DNA from: Clostridia bacterium
GTDB taxonomy: Bacteria; Bacillota_A; Clostridia; Oscillospirales; CAG-272
NCBI GenBank assembly: GCA_017630995.1
Contig: JAGBUD010000104.1
Coordinates: forward strand, 1 to 25,176
Direction of reading: 5' to 3'
DNA: 25,176 bases
The position numbers and the translations under genes were made by a program. Each line of letters begins with the position of its first letter. The first letter of the stretch is position 1. This document shows positions 8,661 to 16,354 of this stretch, piece after piece. The notes under the pieces were generated by a model. It was given only the letters and a program-made list of their open reading frames with translations. It had not been told where the DNA came from and searched no databases.

Positions 8661-8853
8661 CACGCCGTAGGCGTGTATATCATCAATTCCGCAAGGAATT
8701 GCATATCACCAAAGCGGAACGCTTTGTATATCATCATTGCGAAAGTAAAATACAGCCTACGGCTGATGATATGCTCGCTTTGGCGAGATATGCTCGTCAA
8801 AGCGGATGATATACACGCTAAAGCGTGATGATATACCATTGCTTTCGCAATGG
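8661..8853. repeat. Array of about nine short hairpins joined by TATATCATC / GATGATATA linkers
   Basis: Non-coding. Units: CACGCC-GTA-GGCGTG (8661-8675), AATTCC-GCAA-GGAATT (8685-8700), CAAAGCG-GAA-CGCTTTG (8710-8726), a decayed ATTGC-GAAA-GTAAAAT (8736-8751), CAGCC-TAC-GGCTG (8753-8765), CTCGC-TTTG-GCGAG (8774-8787), a decayed CTCGTCAAAGCG (8793-8804), CACGC-TAAA-GCGTG (8814-8827), CCATTGC-TTTC-GCAATGG (8836-8853). Linkers on the left are TATATCATC (8676, 8727) and GCATATCAC (8701); on the right they are the reverse complement, GATGATATR (8765, 8805, 8827). The array therefore changes orientation near 8752, and left and right linkers can pair. Stem sequences differ between units although the architecture is fixed. 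It resembles REP-like palindromic elements; no protein-coding frame here is credible. Confidence 0.8.
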
Positions 8854-8855
8854 AT

Positions 8856-8963
<108 letters not shown>

Positions 8964-9014
8964 ATATTATGTTTGACAGTAGTATTATATGCCTTTCTGT
9001 CACGAGCGATACCT

Positions 9015-9043
9015 ATTATAGCATAAAAAAAAGCGAAAGTCAA
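9015..9043 (-). promoter_or_regulatory. Sigma-A promoter (TTGACT-17-TATAAT) of tRNA-Asn
   Basis: On the minus strand TTGACT (9038-9043), 17 bases with a T8 run, TATAAT (9015-9020), ending about 50 bases before the mature tRNA 5' end, which implies a short 5' leader trimmed by RNase P. Confidence 0.88.
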
Positions 9044-9158
9044 CGGTTTTTTGAAAAAATATTATTTTTTTGAAAAAAGCTTGATAAAAGGCATTTTTTG
9101 CATATAAAAATGACCCGATTTGCCCCTTTTATAACGTTATCTAAAATTTTATTTTATA

Positions 9159-9187
9159 TTGAAAAAGGAGCGCGGGTTTGATATAAT
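9159..9187 (+). promoter_or_regulatory. Sigma-A promoter (TTGAAA-17-TATAAT) of the first heparinase-like gene
   Basis: TTGAAA (9159-9164), 17 bases, TATAAT (9182-9187) with TG one base before the -10. The start codon lies 65 bases downstream. The rest of 8964-9251 is AT-rich and holds the divergent tRNA promoter only. Confidence 0.87.
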
Positions 9188-9251
9188 GAGTTTGTGTGAT
9201 GAATTTGCTTCGTTTTAGCACTTTGCCGATTTGCGATAAAGGAGAAAAACT

Positions 9252-10931
9252 ATGAATTTGCTTGGAAAAGGTATGGATAAATCTTTTTGGAACACCGTGC
9301 GTGAAAGCGAAAGCTTTGCGGGATACCGCGAGGTCTTGAACGACGCTTGGAACAAGGCGATCTCGCGCGGAGATATAAGGGCGTTAAGATATAGCGAGTT
9401 TAAAATGTTCTTTGTTGACGGAAACAGAGAAATTTATCAGAACTCATATTTCCAAAACCTTGAGGGTATGACTGCCGCTGCTCTTATGAGTCTTGTGTAT
9501 CCGGAAGAAGAACAGTACTTAAATTATCTTATGGACGCAATCTATGCGGTTTGCGATGAATATACGTGGTGCTTGCCTGCTCATCAGCCTAGCTTTGAGG
9601 AAAACAACAACTGTCATATAGACCTTTTTGCTGCTCTGACGGGATTTTACCTTTCGGAAATACACACGCTTCTTAACGATAGGCTTGAGCCGCTTATTCT
9701 CTCCAGAATAGAGGCAGAGCTTGAACGCAGAATTTTCACTCCCTTTCTTGCGTGGGAGCCATATTGGTGGTGGGAAACCTGCACGAGTAACTGGGTAGCC
9801 GTTTGTATGGGCTCGGTTGCTTGCACCTTTATGCTTATGCGTCCCGAAAAGGCGAGGGAGCTTATCCCGAGATTCCAAAAGTCAATGGCGGGATTTCTTC
9901 TCGGATTTTCCGACGAGGGCGTTTGCTACGAGGGCGGCGATTATTGGAATTACGGAGTCGGGCATTTCCTTGCATACGCGGATATGTTAAGAACCTTTAC
10001 AGACGGCAAGGAGAATTATTTTACCGACCCGCGAGTAAAGAAGATTGCTACATTTTACAACAAAATTTTCATCGGTGACAACGTGATTGCAAACTTTGCA
10101 GACTGCGGAGCGAACAAAAGCTTGGCTATGGGCCGTATGCACTATCTCAAGGCGGAGTATCCCGACGAGATGAAAAACGTTAGCTTTGAAAATTCCAAGT
10201 TTTCCATGACCTATTCATTCTGCGAAGGATTTAGACAGGCGCTTTGGTATTATGACACCGAAAAGGCAGAAAACGCGAATGTGTCCTCCGAGTTTTATGC
10301 TACAAGTGCCGAGTGGTATATAAAACGCACCGAAAATTACGGCTTTGCCGCAAAGGGCGGAAATAACAACGAGTATCATAACCATAACGACGTTGGTCAC
10401 TTTATATTTGCAAAAGGAAATCGGCAGATTCTTTGCGACCTCGGTGTCGGAGTTTACACAAGGCAGTATTTCGGCCATGAAAGGTACGGTATCCTCGAAA
10501 CCTCGGCGCGCGGTCACAGCGTTCCGATTATTGACGGGGAATATCAAATGAACGGCAAGGAATATGCCGCGAGGGACTTCAAGTATGAAAACGGCAAGGT
10601 CACTCTCGATATCGCGGGAGCGTACAAAAATCTTTCCGCAAGCGAAAAAATAGAGAGAAGCTTTACTCTTTCGGATAGCGGAGTCACCCTTACCGATAAA
10701 TTCTCTTTCGATAGCGAAAGAGCGGTGGTTGAAAGATTTGTAACGCGTATCGAGCCGAATACTGATACACGGGGTACGGTTTACGTTGACGGAACGGCTA
10801 TCAAATACGACGCGAATGCGTGGAGCGTTGAGGTTTCGTTTGAGCCGAGCGGCACGGAAAATCGCTGCTGCTATATGATTGACTTTAGGCCGATAATCAA
10901 AACCGATGTATTCACGGCTGAAATAGGCTGA
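9252..10931 (+). CDS. Heparinase II/III-family protein, paralogue A
   Basis: 559 aa, no signal peptide, so predicted cytoplasmic. It has the heparinase II/III plan: an alpha-helical toroid (about 1-330) and a C-terminal beta-sandwich. Putative catalytic residues by order and spacing relative to Pedobacter HepII are Asn180 (TSNW), Tyr231 (EGGDYW) and His376; putative zinc ligands are His378 (HNHND), Asp396 (LCDLG) and His422 (GHSVP). Such enzymes cleave uronic-acid polysaccharides by beta-elimination, but the family is broad and the substrate is not known. GGAG lies 7 bases before the ATG. It is transcribed from 9159-9187 and ends at its own terminator (10942-11005). More similar to paralogue C than to B (shared LPAHQPSFEENNNCHIDL). 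Confidence 0.85.
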   Translation: MNLLGKGMDKSFWNTVRESESFAGYREVLNDAWNKAISRGDIRALRYSEFKMFFVDGNREIYQNSYFQNLEGMTAAALMSLVYPEEEQYLNYLMDAIYAVCDEYTWCLPAHQPSFEENNNCHIDLFAALTGFYLSEIHTLLNDRLEPLILSRIEAELERRIFTPFLAWEPYWWWETCTSNWVAVCMGSVACTFMLMRPEKARELIPRFQKSMAGFLLGFSDEGVCYEGGDYWNYGVGHFLAYADMLRTFTDGKENYFTDPRVKKIATFYNKIFIGDNVIANFADCGANKSLAMGRMHYLKAEYPDEMKNVSFENSKFSMTYSFCEGFRQALWYYDTEKAENANVSSEFYATSAEWYIKRTENYGFAAKGGNNNEYHNHNDVGHFIFAKGNRQILCDLGVGVYTRQYFGHERYGILETSARGHSVPIIDGEYQMNGKEYAARDFKYENGKVTLDIAGAYKNLSASEKIERSFTLSDSGVTLTDKFSFDSERAVVERFVTRIEPNTDTRGTVYVDGTAIKYDANAWSVEVSFEPSGTENRCCYMIDFRPIIKTDVFTAEIG

Positions 10932-10941
10932 TAAATTTAAT

Positions 10942-11005
10942 AAAACAGATGTCATAACATGGTCTTGATTTTGAGATTTTGGGTGGCATCTGTTTTTTGT
11001 TTTTT
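10942..11005 (+). terminator. Intrinsic terminator after paralogue A
   Basis: AAAACAGATGTCA (10942-10954) pairs with TGGCATCTGTTTT (10984-10996) over 13 bp with one G-U, followed by T-rich sequence. The loop is unusually long (29 bases). It separates paralogue A from the B-C unit. Confidence 0.75.
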
Positions 11006-11008
11006 AAA

Positions 11009-11029
11009 TTTTACAATAGTATTGTAAAA
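11009..11029. promoter_or_regulatory. Perfect 21-bp palindrome, likely operator
   Basis: Arms TTTTACAATA and TATTGTAAAA flank a central G without mismatch. The right arm covers the -35 hexamer of the promoter at 11022-11050, the classic position for a repressor site. The regulator is not in the window. Confidence 0.7.
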
Positions 11030-11050
11030 CGGAAATCAATATGCTAAAAT
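11022..11050 (+). promoter_or_regulatory. Promoter (TTGTAA-17-TAAAAT) of paralogues B and C
   Basis: TTGTAA (11022-11027), 17 bases, TAAAAT (11045-11050), about 60 bases before the start codon of paralogue B. The off-consensus -35 overlaps the palindrome at 11009-11029, which fits a controlled promoter. Confidence 0.72.
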
Positions 11051-11111
11051 AGGCTTATAAGCCAAGCTTTGTGCTTTGAAAACAAATACGTTCAAAACAG
11101 GAGAAAATACT

Positions 11112-12809
11112 ATGCATATTCTCGGACGCGCAATGGAAAGAGAGCTTTGGGAAGAAGCGAGAGTCGATCCGCGCCTTGAAAAATTCAGAGAAATCCTTTT
11201 CAGAGATTGGGACAGTCTTATGGAGGAGGGCTCGTTAAAGGCGCTTAAATATAGTGAATGGAGAATGTTCTTCATAACGGGCGAGCGTTCTACCTATCAA
11301 AAATCATACGAGCATCATCGCCATGCCGCAACAGTCAGCGCGATACTCAGCCTTATGTATCCTGAGGAAGATAAGTACATAAACTACCTCATGGACGCAA
11401 TATATACGCTTTGTGACGAATATACTTGGTCGTATCCGGCGCATCAAAACGGGAATTTCACAGATAACGATAACACGATAATAGACCTAACCGCAGCGAG
11501 AGTTGCTATGGACCTCGGTGCTATGTACGTTTTGCTTGGTGAGAGACTTGATCCGCTCATTCGCTCCAGAATTCTTGCCGAGATAGACCGCCGCACCTTT
11601 ACACCCTTTGAAAACAACGTGCCTTACGGCTGGTGGGAAACCTGCACGAGCAACTGGGGTGCCGTTTGTATGGGTTCGGTTGCCAAGGCGTATATGCTTC
11701 TTCGCCCGGAAAGAGCAAAGGAGCTTATCCCAAGATTTATGGGCACTATGGAAAAATATATAACCAGCTTTTCCGAGGAGGGAATATGCTACGAGGGCGG
11801 CGGATATTGGCTCTTCGGCTTCGGTGCTTTCGTTTCGTTTGCAAAGTCGGTCAGAGCATTTACTGACGGCGAGATTGATTTCTTTACGCGCCCCAAGGTA
11901 AAGAATATGTCGCTTTTCTATCAAAGAATATTCCTCTCCGGCAGATCTAATGCAAACTTTGCGGACAGTGAGCTTATGGGACTTCTCGGCGGACTTTCGC
12001 GCAGCTTGAAGCCCGAATATCCCGAAATAAACGTTCCGCCCATCGAAAAGACGTCGTTCTATTCAAGCAACGAGTTTTGCGGAAAGCTTGAAACAATTCT
12101 CGACGTTCTCGCTATTGATACTCACGATGAGGATATCGGTGATAACTATTATTCGGAATTTTACGCACCTAGTGCGCATTGGTACATAAGACATACCCCC
12201 ATGGCAGGATTTGCCGCAAAGGGCGGCGATAATGCCGAGCACCATAACCATAACGATATAGGTCATTTCATATATGCAAAGAATGGCGACCACGTGCTTT
12301 GCGACCTCGGTGTTGGCGTCTATATAAGAGATTATTTCGGTCCTAACAGATATACCTGTCTTGAGCCGTCAGCGCGCTCGCACAGCCTTCCCATAGTAGA
12401 CGGTCAGCTTCAGCAGCCCGGAAAGGAATTTTGCGCAAGCGAATTTAAGTACGAAAACGACGTTCTCAATATTGAAATATCGAGAGCATACGGAATTTTT
12501 GACGCAGACGAGAGAATTGACCGCCGCTTCGATATACGTGACGAGGGATTTAAGCTTACCGACACGTTCACCTTTAACAAAAAGAGAGAGGTTGTGGAGA
12601 GAGTAGTAACAAGAAGCGAGCCCGACCTTTCAACCCTTGGCGTAGTTATGATTGCGGGTGTTCCCGTGAGATACGATGCAGAAAAGTGGGAGGCATACGT
12701 TAGCAATATCGAGCCGTCCGCAAGAGACGCTAAGCTTTGCTACTTTATAGACTTTAAGCAAAAGGGAGAGCTTTGCGACTTCGTGCTTACCGTAGATAAG
12801 TTTGAATAA
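11112..12809 (+). CDS. Heparinase II/III-family protein, paralogue B (divergent)
   Basis: 565 aa from ATG 11112 (MHILGRAMERELW), which has CAGGAG 8 bases upstream and aligns with the starts of paralogues A and C; an in-frame ATG at 11076 would add 12 unrelated residues. No signal peptide. It keeps the predicted active-site set: TSNW Asn, EGGGYW Tyr, HNHND, LCDLG and SHSLP. It differs from A and C in a region likely to shape the substrate groove: SYPAHQNGNFTDNDNTIIDL replaces the shared CLPAHQPSFEENNN segment, and GGYWLFGFG replaces YWNYG. That suggests a different bond or sugar specificity (inference). It begins a B-C unit with its own promoter and palindrome, and 69 bases separate it from C. 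Confidence 0.85.
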   Translation: MHILGRAMERELWEEARVDPRLEKFREILFRDWDSLMEEGSLKALKYSEWRMFFITGERSTYQKSYEHHRHAATVSAILSLMYPEEDKYINYLMDAIYTLCDEYTWSYPAHQNGNFTDNDNTIIDLTAARVAMDLGAMYVLLGERLDPLIRSRILAEIDRRTFTPFENNVPYGWWETCTSNWGAVCMGSVAKAYMLLRPERAKELIPRFMGTMEKYITSFSEEGICYEGGGYWLFGFGAFVSFAKSVRAFTDGEIDFFTRPKVKNMSLFYQRIFLSGRSNANFADSELMGLLGGLSRSLKPEYPEINVPPIEKTSFYSSNEFCGKLETILDVLAIDTHDEDIGDNYYSEFYAPSAHWYIRHTPMAGFAAKGGDNAEHHNHNDIGHFIYAKNGDHVLCDLGVGVYIRDYFGPNRYTCLEPSARSHSLPIVDGQLQQPGKEFCASEFKYENDVLNIEISRAYGIFDADERIDRRFDIRDEGFKLTDTFTFNKKREVVERVVTRSEPDLSTLGVVMIAGVPVRYDAEKWEAYVSNIEPSARDAKLCYFIDFKQKGELCDFVLTVDKFE

Positions 12810-12878
12810 TTTACCCAGCGCACCGCAAGATTTTTGCGGACGAAAGCGCAAATAGCAACTGTTAGGAGAGGGAATAAA

Positions 12879-14567
12879 ATGCAACTGCTTGGAAAAGGAA
12901 TGAGTGCTGAATTCTGGCGCGAGGTCAGAGAAAAGGATTGCTACGCGGGATACCGCGAGGCGTTGCTTTCCGACTTTGAGGAGCTTTTGAGTCTTGGAGA
13001 TTTGAGAGCGCTTCGCTATAGCGATTTTAAGCTGTTTTTCGTTACGGGAAATCGCAGTGTTTATGAAAAGGAGTACACCGTTCACCGAAAGGCGATGACG
13101 GTTTCCGCCTTTCTTTCTCTCGTATATCCCGAGGAAGAAAAGTACATAAACTACCTTATGGACGCGATATACACGGTTTGCGATGAATATACGTGGTGTC
13201 TGCCCGCTCATCAGCCTAGCTTTGAAGAAAACAACAACTGCCATATAGACCTTTGCGGTGCTTCGATGGGATTTTATCTTGCGATTATATCAACGTTGCT
13301 TGGCGATAGGCTAGAGCCGCTTATCCGCTCCCGCATAAATGCGGAGGTTGAACGCAGAGTGTTCGAGCCGTTCCTTAAAAACGAGCCTTATAGCTGGTGG
13401 GAAACGGGAACGAGCAACTGGACGGCTGTATGTATGGGCTCGGTTGCGTGCGCATTTATGCTTATGCGTCCCGAAAAGGCAAGGGAGCTTATCCCGAGAT
13501 TTGAAAAATCAATGGCGGGATTTATCCGCGGATTTTCCTCCGAGGGCGTTTGCTACGAGGGTGGCGGATATTGGAATTACGGCATAGGAACGTTTCTGCC
13601 CTACGCCGATATGATAAGAACCTTTACAGAGGGCGAGATAGACTATTTCAAGGACCCCAAAATCAAAAAGATTTTGACGTTCTACGATAATATTTTCATA
13701 GGTGACGGAGTTGTTGCCAACTTTGCCGATTGCGGAGAACACGGCGGCAGGGTTAACGGAAGAATGCACTATATTGCCAAGGAATATCCCGACGTTATGA
13801 AAAGCTCGGGTTGCAAGAAATCCGCCTTTACCCACGATTACGACGTGCCGATTCGCTTTTATGAAGCGCTTTGGTTTTATGAGGAGGAGGATTCGGGAAA
13901 TTCGGTTAATGAGGAGCGCGAGTTTTACGCGCCCGAAGCAGAGTGGTATATAAGACGTAATACAAATTACGGCTTTGCCGCAAAGGGCGGCCACAATGCC
14001 GAGCATCATAATCATAACGACGTTGGTAATTTCATTTTCGCCGTGGGAAATAAGCAGATTATATCCGACCTCGGTTCAGGCGTTTATACCAAGCAATATT
14101 TCAGCCCCGAGCGTTATAGCATACTTGAAACCTCGGCAAGAAGCCACAACGTGCCGATAATTGACGGAAATCTTCAAAAGAACGGAAGAAATTTTGCGGC
14201 AAAGGACTTTAAATACGAGTGTGGCAGAGTTTCTGTTGAAATTGCGGGAGCATACGAGTGTCTTTCGGAAAACGATTCGATAAAGAGAAATTTTGATTTC
14301 ACCGACCGCGCAGTTAAGCTCACAGACCGCTTCTCGTTTGACGTACAAAGAAGCGTCACCGAGCGCATATGCTCGAAAATAAAGCCGAATATCGACACAC
14401 GGGGTGTGGTTTATATCGAAAACGTTGCCATAAAATACGACGCAGACGTATGGAGCGTTTCAATTTCCGTTGAAAACGCGTCAAAGAATAATGCCGAGTA
14501 TTATATGATGGATTTCGTGCCCTGCAAGAAGGTTTCAATCTTCGAGCTTGAAATTGTTGCGGAGTAA
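12879..14567 (+). CDS. Heparinase II/III-family protein, paralogue C
   Basis: 562 aa from ATG 12879 (MQLLGKGMSAEFW), preceded by AGGAGAGGG at a good distance; an upstream in-frame ATG at 12834 lacks a ribosome site and does not match the paralogues. Cytoplasmic, with no signal peptide. Predicted active-site elements are TSNW Asn, EGGGYWNYG Tyr, HHNHNDVGNF, ISDLG Asp and SHNVP His. Close to paralogue A over the helical domain (MLMRPEKARELIPRF and KSMAGF identical), with stretches of near-identical DNA. No terminator is evident between B and C, so they are probably co-transcribed. Likely a lyase for uronic-acid oligosaccharides; the substrate is unknown. Confidence 0.85.
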   Translation: MQLLGKGMSAEFWREVREKDCYAGYREALLSDFEELLSLGDLRALRYSDFKLFFVTGNRSVYEKEYTVHRKAMTVSAFLSLVYPEEEKYINYLMDAIYTVCDEYTWCLPAHQPSFEENNNCHIDLCGASMGFYLAIISTLLGDRLEPLIRSRINAEVERRVFEPFLKNEPYSWWETGTSNWTAVCMGSVACAFMLMRPEKARELIPRFEKSMAGFIRGFSSEGVCYEGGGYWNYGIGTFLPYADMIRTFTEGEIDYFKDPKIKKILTFYDNIFIGDGVVANFADCGEHGGRVNGRMHYIAKEYPDVMKSSGCKKSAFTHDYDVPIRFYEALWFYEEEDSGNSVNEEREFYAPEAEWYIRRNTNYGFAAKGGHNAEHHNHNDVGNFIFAVGNKQIISDLGSGVYTKQYFSPERYSILETSARSHNVPIIDGNLQKNGRNFAAKDFKYECGRVSVEIAGAYECLSENDSIKRNFDFTDRAVKLTDRFSFDVQRSVTERICSKIKPNIDTRGVVYIENVAIKYDADVWSVSISVENASKNNAEYYMMDFVPCKKVSIFELEIVAE

Positions 14568-14613
14568 AAACACGTAAGACACACTTGAATTTGATAAATT
14601 AGGGGCATATGTG

Positions 14614-15489
14614 ATGGATTTTTCTTTTAAATCTTTTGTAAACGGCGATTTTGATTATGACAAAACCACAAAATCGCACACTTGCCTTTGGCTTTGCAAC
14701 GAAAAGATGCATCTCGGTAGTGAAAAAATAACTGTTGAAGATATTGATAAGCTGAAATTATATCCCGACGCTGAAGTTGTCACGATTTCCGGATTGCAAC
14801 AAGATACTTTCGAGTATTTTATCAATACCTACGGAAAGCAACTAAAAGCTATTCGTTTTTTTAAGAATAAATTTGTAGAAGATCTCTCATTGCTCGGAAC
14901 GTTGCCGCAGCTTGAGTATGTGCATTTCTTTTATAATCAAAGAGTAACGGCTCTTTGGAATATGACGGAAAACACATCTTTAACAGCTCTTTGTATCGAG
15001 GATTTTTCTAGGCTTGTTTCAATCCAATCTATCGAAACAGCGCCTGTGTTGAAAGAATTTAGAATCGGAAACGCCATTTGGAGCACGATGAAAATTGATA
15101 GCTTAATGCCTTTGTCAAATACTAATATAGAGCGTTTGTCATTTTCGGGGCGAGCCATCAAGGATAACGATTTGTCTTTTCTTGAAGCGCTCCCCAGCCT
15201 TAAAACGTTTGATTTTGCTATCAATATGTTTACTACAGAGCAAGTTGCTTGGATTGCCGCAAATTATCCGTTAATGGAGGGGTATGCTATCAAGGCAAAG
15301 GTTGATTGTATGCTTTTTGAATCAAATGAAAATTCGGTAGATGTTCCCAAAGCAATGATTGTTGGAAAACGCAAACCTACATTGAAAGTAGCGGGTAACG
15401 AGGAAAAAATACAAAAATACGTAGAATCTTTTGAAAAGCTAAAGCAAAAATACGCAGGATTGACGTATAGAGTTGCCTTTCCATTGTAA
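14614..15489 (+). CDS. Leucine-rich-repeat protein of unknown function
   Basis: About 291 aa. ATG 14614 is preferred over the adjacent in-frame GTG at 14611 because AGGGG lies 8 bases upstream. Residues about 75-215 contain irregular leucine-rich repeats (for example LSLLGTLPQLEYVHFF, LSFLEALPSLKTFDFAI), flanked by an N-terminal region with WLCNEKMHLG and a Lys-rich helical C-terminus ending RVAFPL. No signal peptide or membrane segment; probably a cytoplasmic binding protein. The gene is visibly AT-richer than its neighbours (sampled lines about 27-42% GC against about 53% in paralogue C), so it may have a different origin. It follows paralogue C by 46 bases with no separate promoter that I can see. 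Function not recognised. Confidence 0.75.
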   Translation: MDFSFKSFVNGDFDYDKTTKSHTCLWLCNEKMHLGSEKITVEDIDKLKLYPDAEVVTISGLQQDTFEYFINTYGKQLKAIRFFKNKFVEDLSLLGTLPQLEYVHFFYNQRVTALWNMTENTSLTALCIEDFSRLVSIQSIETAPVLKEFRIGNAIWSTMKIDSLMPLSNTNIERLSFSGRAIKDNDLSFLEALPSLKTFDFAINMFTTEQVAWIAANYPLMEGYAIKAKVDCMLFESNENSVDVPKAMIVGKRKPTLKVAGNEEKIQKYVESFEKLKQKYAGLTYRVAFPL

Positions 15490-15543
15490 GAATTCTATAT
15501 TGCTTGATAAATCACAACGTTCTCAACGGATCACATAACAGAC

Positions 15544-15577
15544 AAAAGCCACGGACAAAAATGAGCCGTGGCTTTTT
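15544..15577. terminator. Bidirectional terminator between the LRR gene and the HAD gene
   Basis: AAAAGCCACGG (15544-15554) pairs with CCGTGGCTTTT (15566-15576), 11-bp stem, with T runs on both strands. It sits between convergent genes. Confidence 0.9.
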
Positions 15578-15596
15578 ATGGTTGTCAGCCGAAGCC

Positions 15597-16226
15597 TCAG
15601 AGAAGCTCCGAAAAATCGTATATATATCTGTCGCAAACCGCTTTCATATCCTCAATATAGTCGCGCGAGGTGTCGTCATAAACGCCGAAAACGGTCATTC
15701 CTGCACGCTTTGCGGTTTTATCTGCGTCGATGTTATCGTCAAGAAAGGCAACGTCCGCAACCGCTGCACCGAGCTTTTCTGCCGCACGGTGATATATTTG
15801 CGGGTCGGCCTTTGACGTGTTGAAATCGTTGCATGACCAAACGTTATCGAAAATATCGAAAATTCCAAGTCTTTTAAGACATGGGTCAAGCGTTTCGTGC
15901 GGACTTGCCGTAAGCACGTTTAGGGAAGCGCCACGCTTTTTCAATTCCTTTAGCGTTTCTATAACGTTTTTCTTTGCCGGCACGTTATAGGTGTATTCGG
16001 CAATTAAATATTCTGCCATCTTTTTGATTATTTCCTCGCACGAAAGGGGGCAGCCTATTTTTGTAAAGTATTCGGAGGTGCCCATTGTTCCGAGCGGAGT
16101 TATGGTTTTTATGAGGTCGGCTCCGTATGGTGTGTTCGTTTCGTCGAGAATTCTTTTCATGACGCCGCTCCATATAGGCATAGAATCGACTAACGTACCG
16201 TCAAAATCAAAAATGTAGGTTTTCAT
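15597..16226 (-). CDS. HAD-superfamily phosphatase
   Basis: 209 aa haloacid-dehalogenase hydrolase of the small phosphatase / beta-phosphoglucomutase-like type. Motif I is FDFDGT, with nucleophile Asp7 and acid/base Asp9. Motif II is TASPH, motif III the Lys in TSKADPQIY, and motif IV LDDNIDAD. A helical cap (about 15-85) lies between motifs I and II. It probably removes phosphate from a small metabolite, but the substrate cannot be predicted. AAGGAG lies 6 bases before the ATG. It is transcribed from the promoter at 16256-16284, divergent from the C39-like gene, and ends at the bidirectional terminator 15544-15577. Confidence 0.9.
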   Translation of the reverse strand: MKTYIFDFDGTLVDSMPIWSGVMKRILDETNTPYGADLIKTITPLGTMGTSEYFTKIGCPLSCEEIIKKMAEYLIAEYTYNVPAKKNVIETLKELKKRGASLNVLTASPHETLDPCLKRLGIFDIFDNVWSCNDFNTSKADPQIYHRAAEKLGAAVADVAFLDDNIDADKTAKRAGMTVFGVYDDTSRDYIEDMKAVCDRYIYDFSELL

Positions 16227-16255
16227 CTTTGCTCCTTAAAATTTCTTTCAGAATA

Positions 16256-16284
16256 ATTTTAACATAAAAAATATGCAAATTCAA
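16256..16284 (-). promoter_or_regulatory. Promoter (TTGAAT-17-TAAAAT) of the HAD gene
   Basis: On the minus strand TTGAAT (16279-16284), 17 bases, TAAAAT (16256-16261). Its -35 is only 8 bases from the -35 of the divergent promoter. Confidence 0.75.
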
Positions 16285-16292
16285 TATATGCG

Positions 16293-16321
16293 TTGACTTT
16301 TTTGCCCCGTGATGTTAAAAT
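16293..16321 (+). promoter_or_regulatory. Promoter (TTGACT-17-TAAAAT) of the C39-like gene
   Basis: TTGACT (16293-16298), 17 bases, TAAAAT (16316-16321), 33 bases before the start codon. Confidence 0.82.
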
Positions 16322-16354
16322 AAAAGCGATAAAATCAATACTTGGAGAAGAAAA

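Noticed and set aside
8661..8853. CRISPR array
   Set aside because: The repeated part is only about 9 bases, it changes orientation, the intervening pieces are themselves palindromes, and there are no cas genes.
9131..9140. ATAACGTTAT palindrome upstream of the paralogue A promoter as a LacI-type operator
   Set aside because: Only 10 bases, lies 18 bases upstream of the -35, and the symmetry does not extend.
12823..12839. CCGCAA/TTGCGG hairpin between paralogues B and C as a terminator
   Set aside because: Only a 6-bp stem and no T run after it; the two genes are more likely co-transcribed.
12630..13244. 204-codon minus-strand frame
   Set aside because: Lies opposite paralogues B and C; its product shows no family motif.
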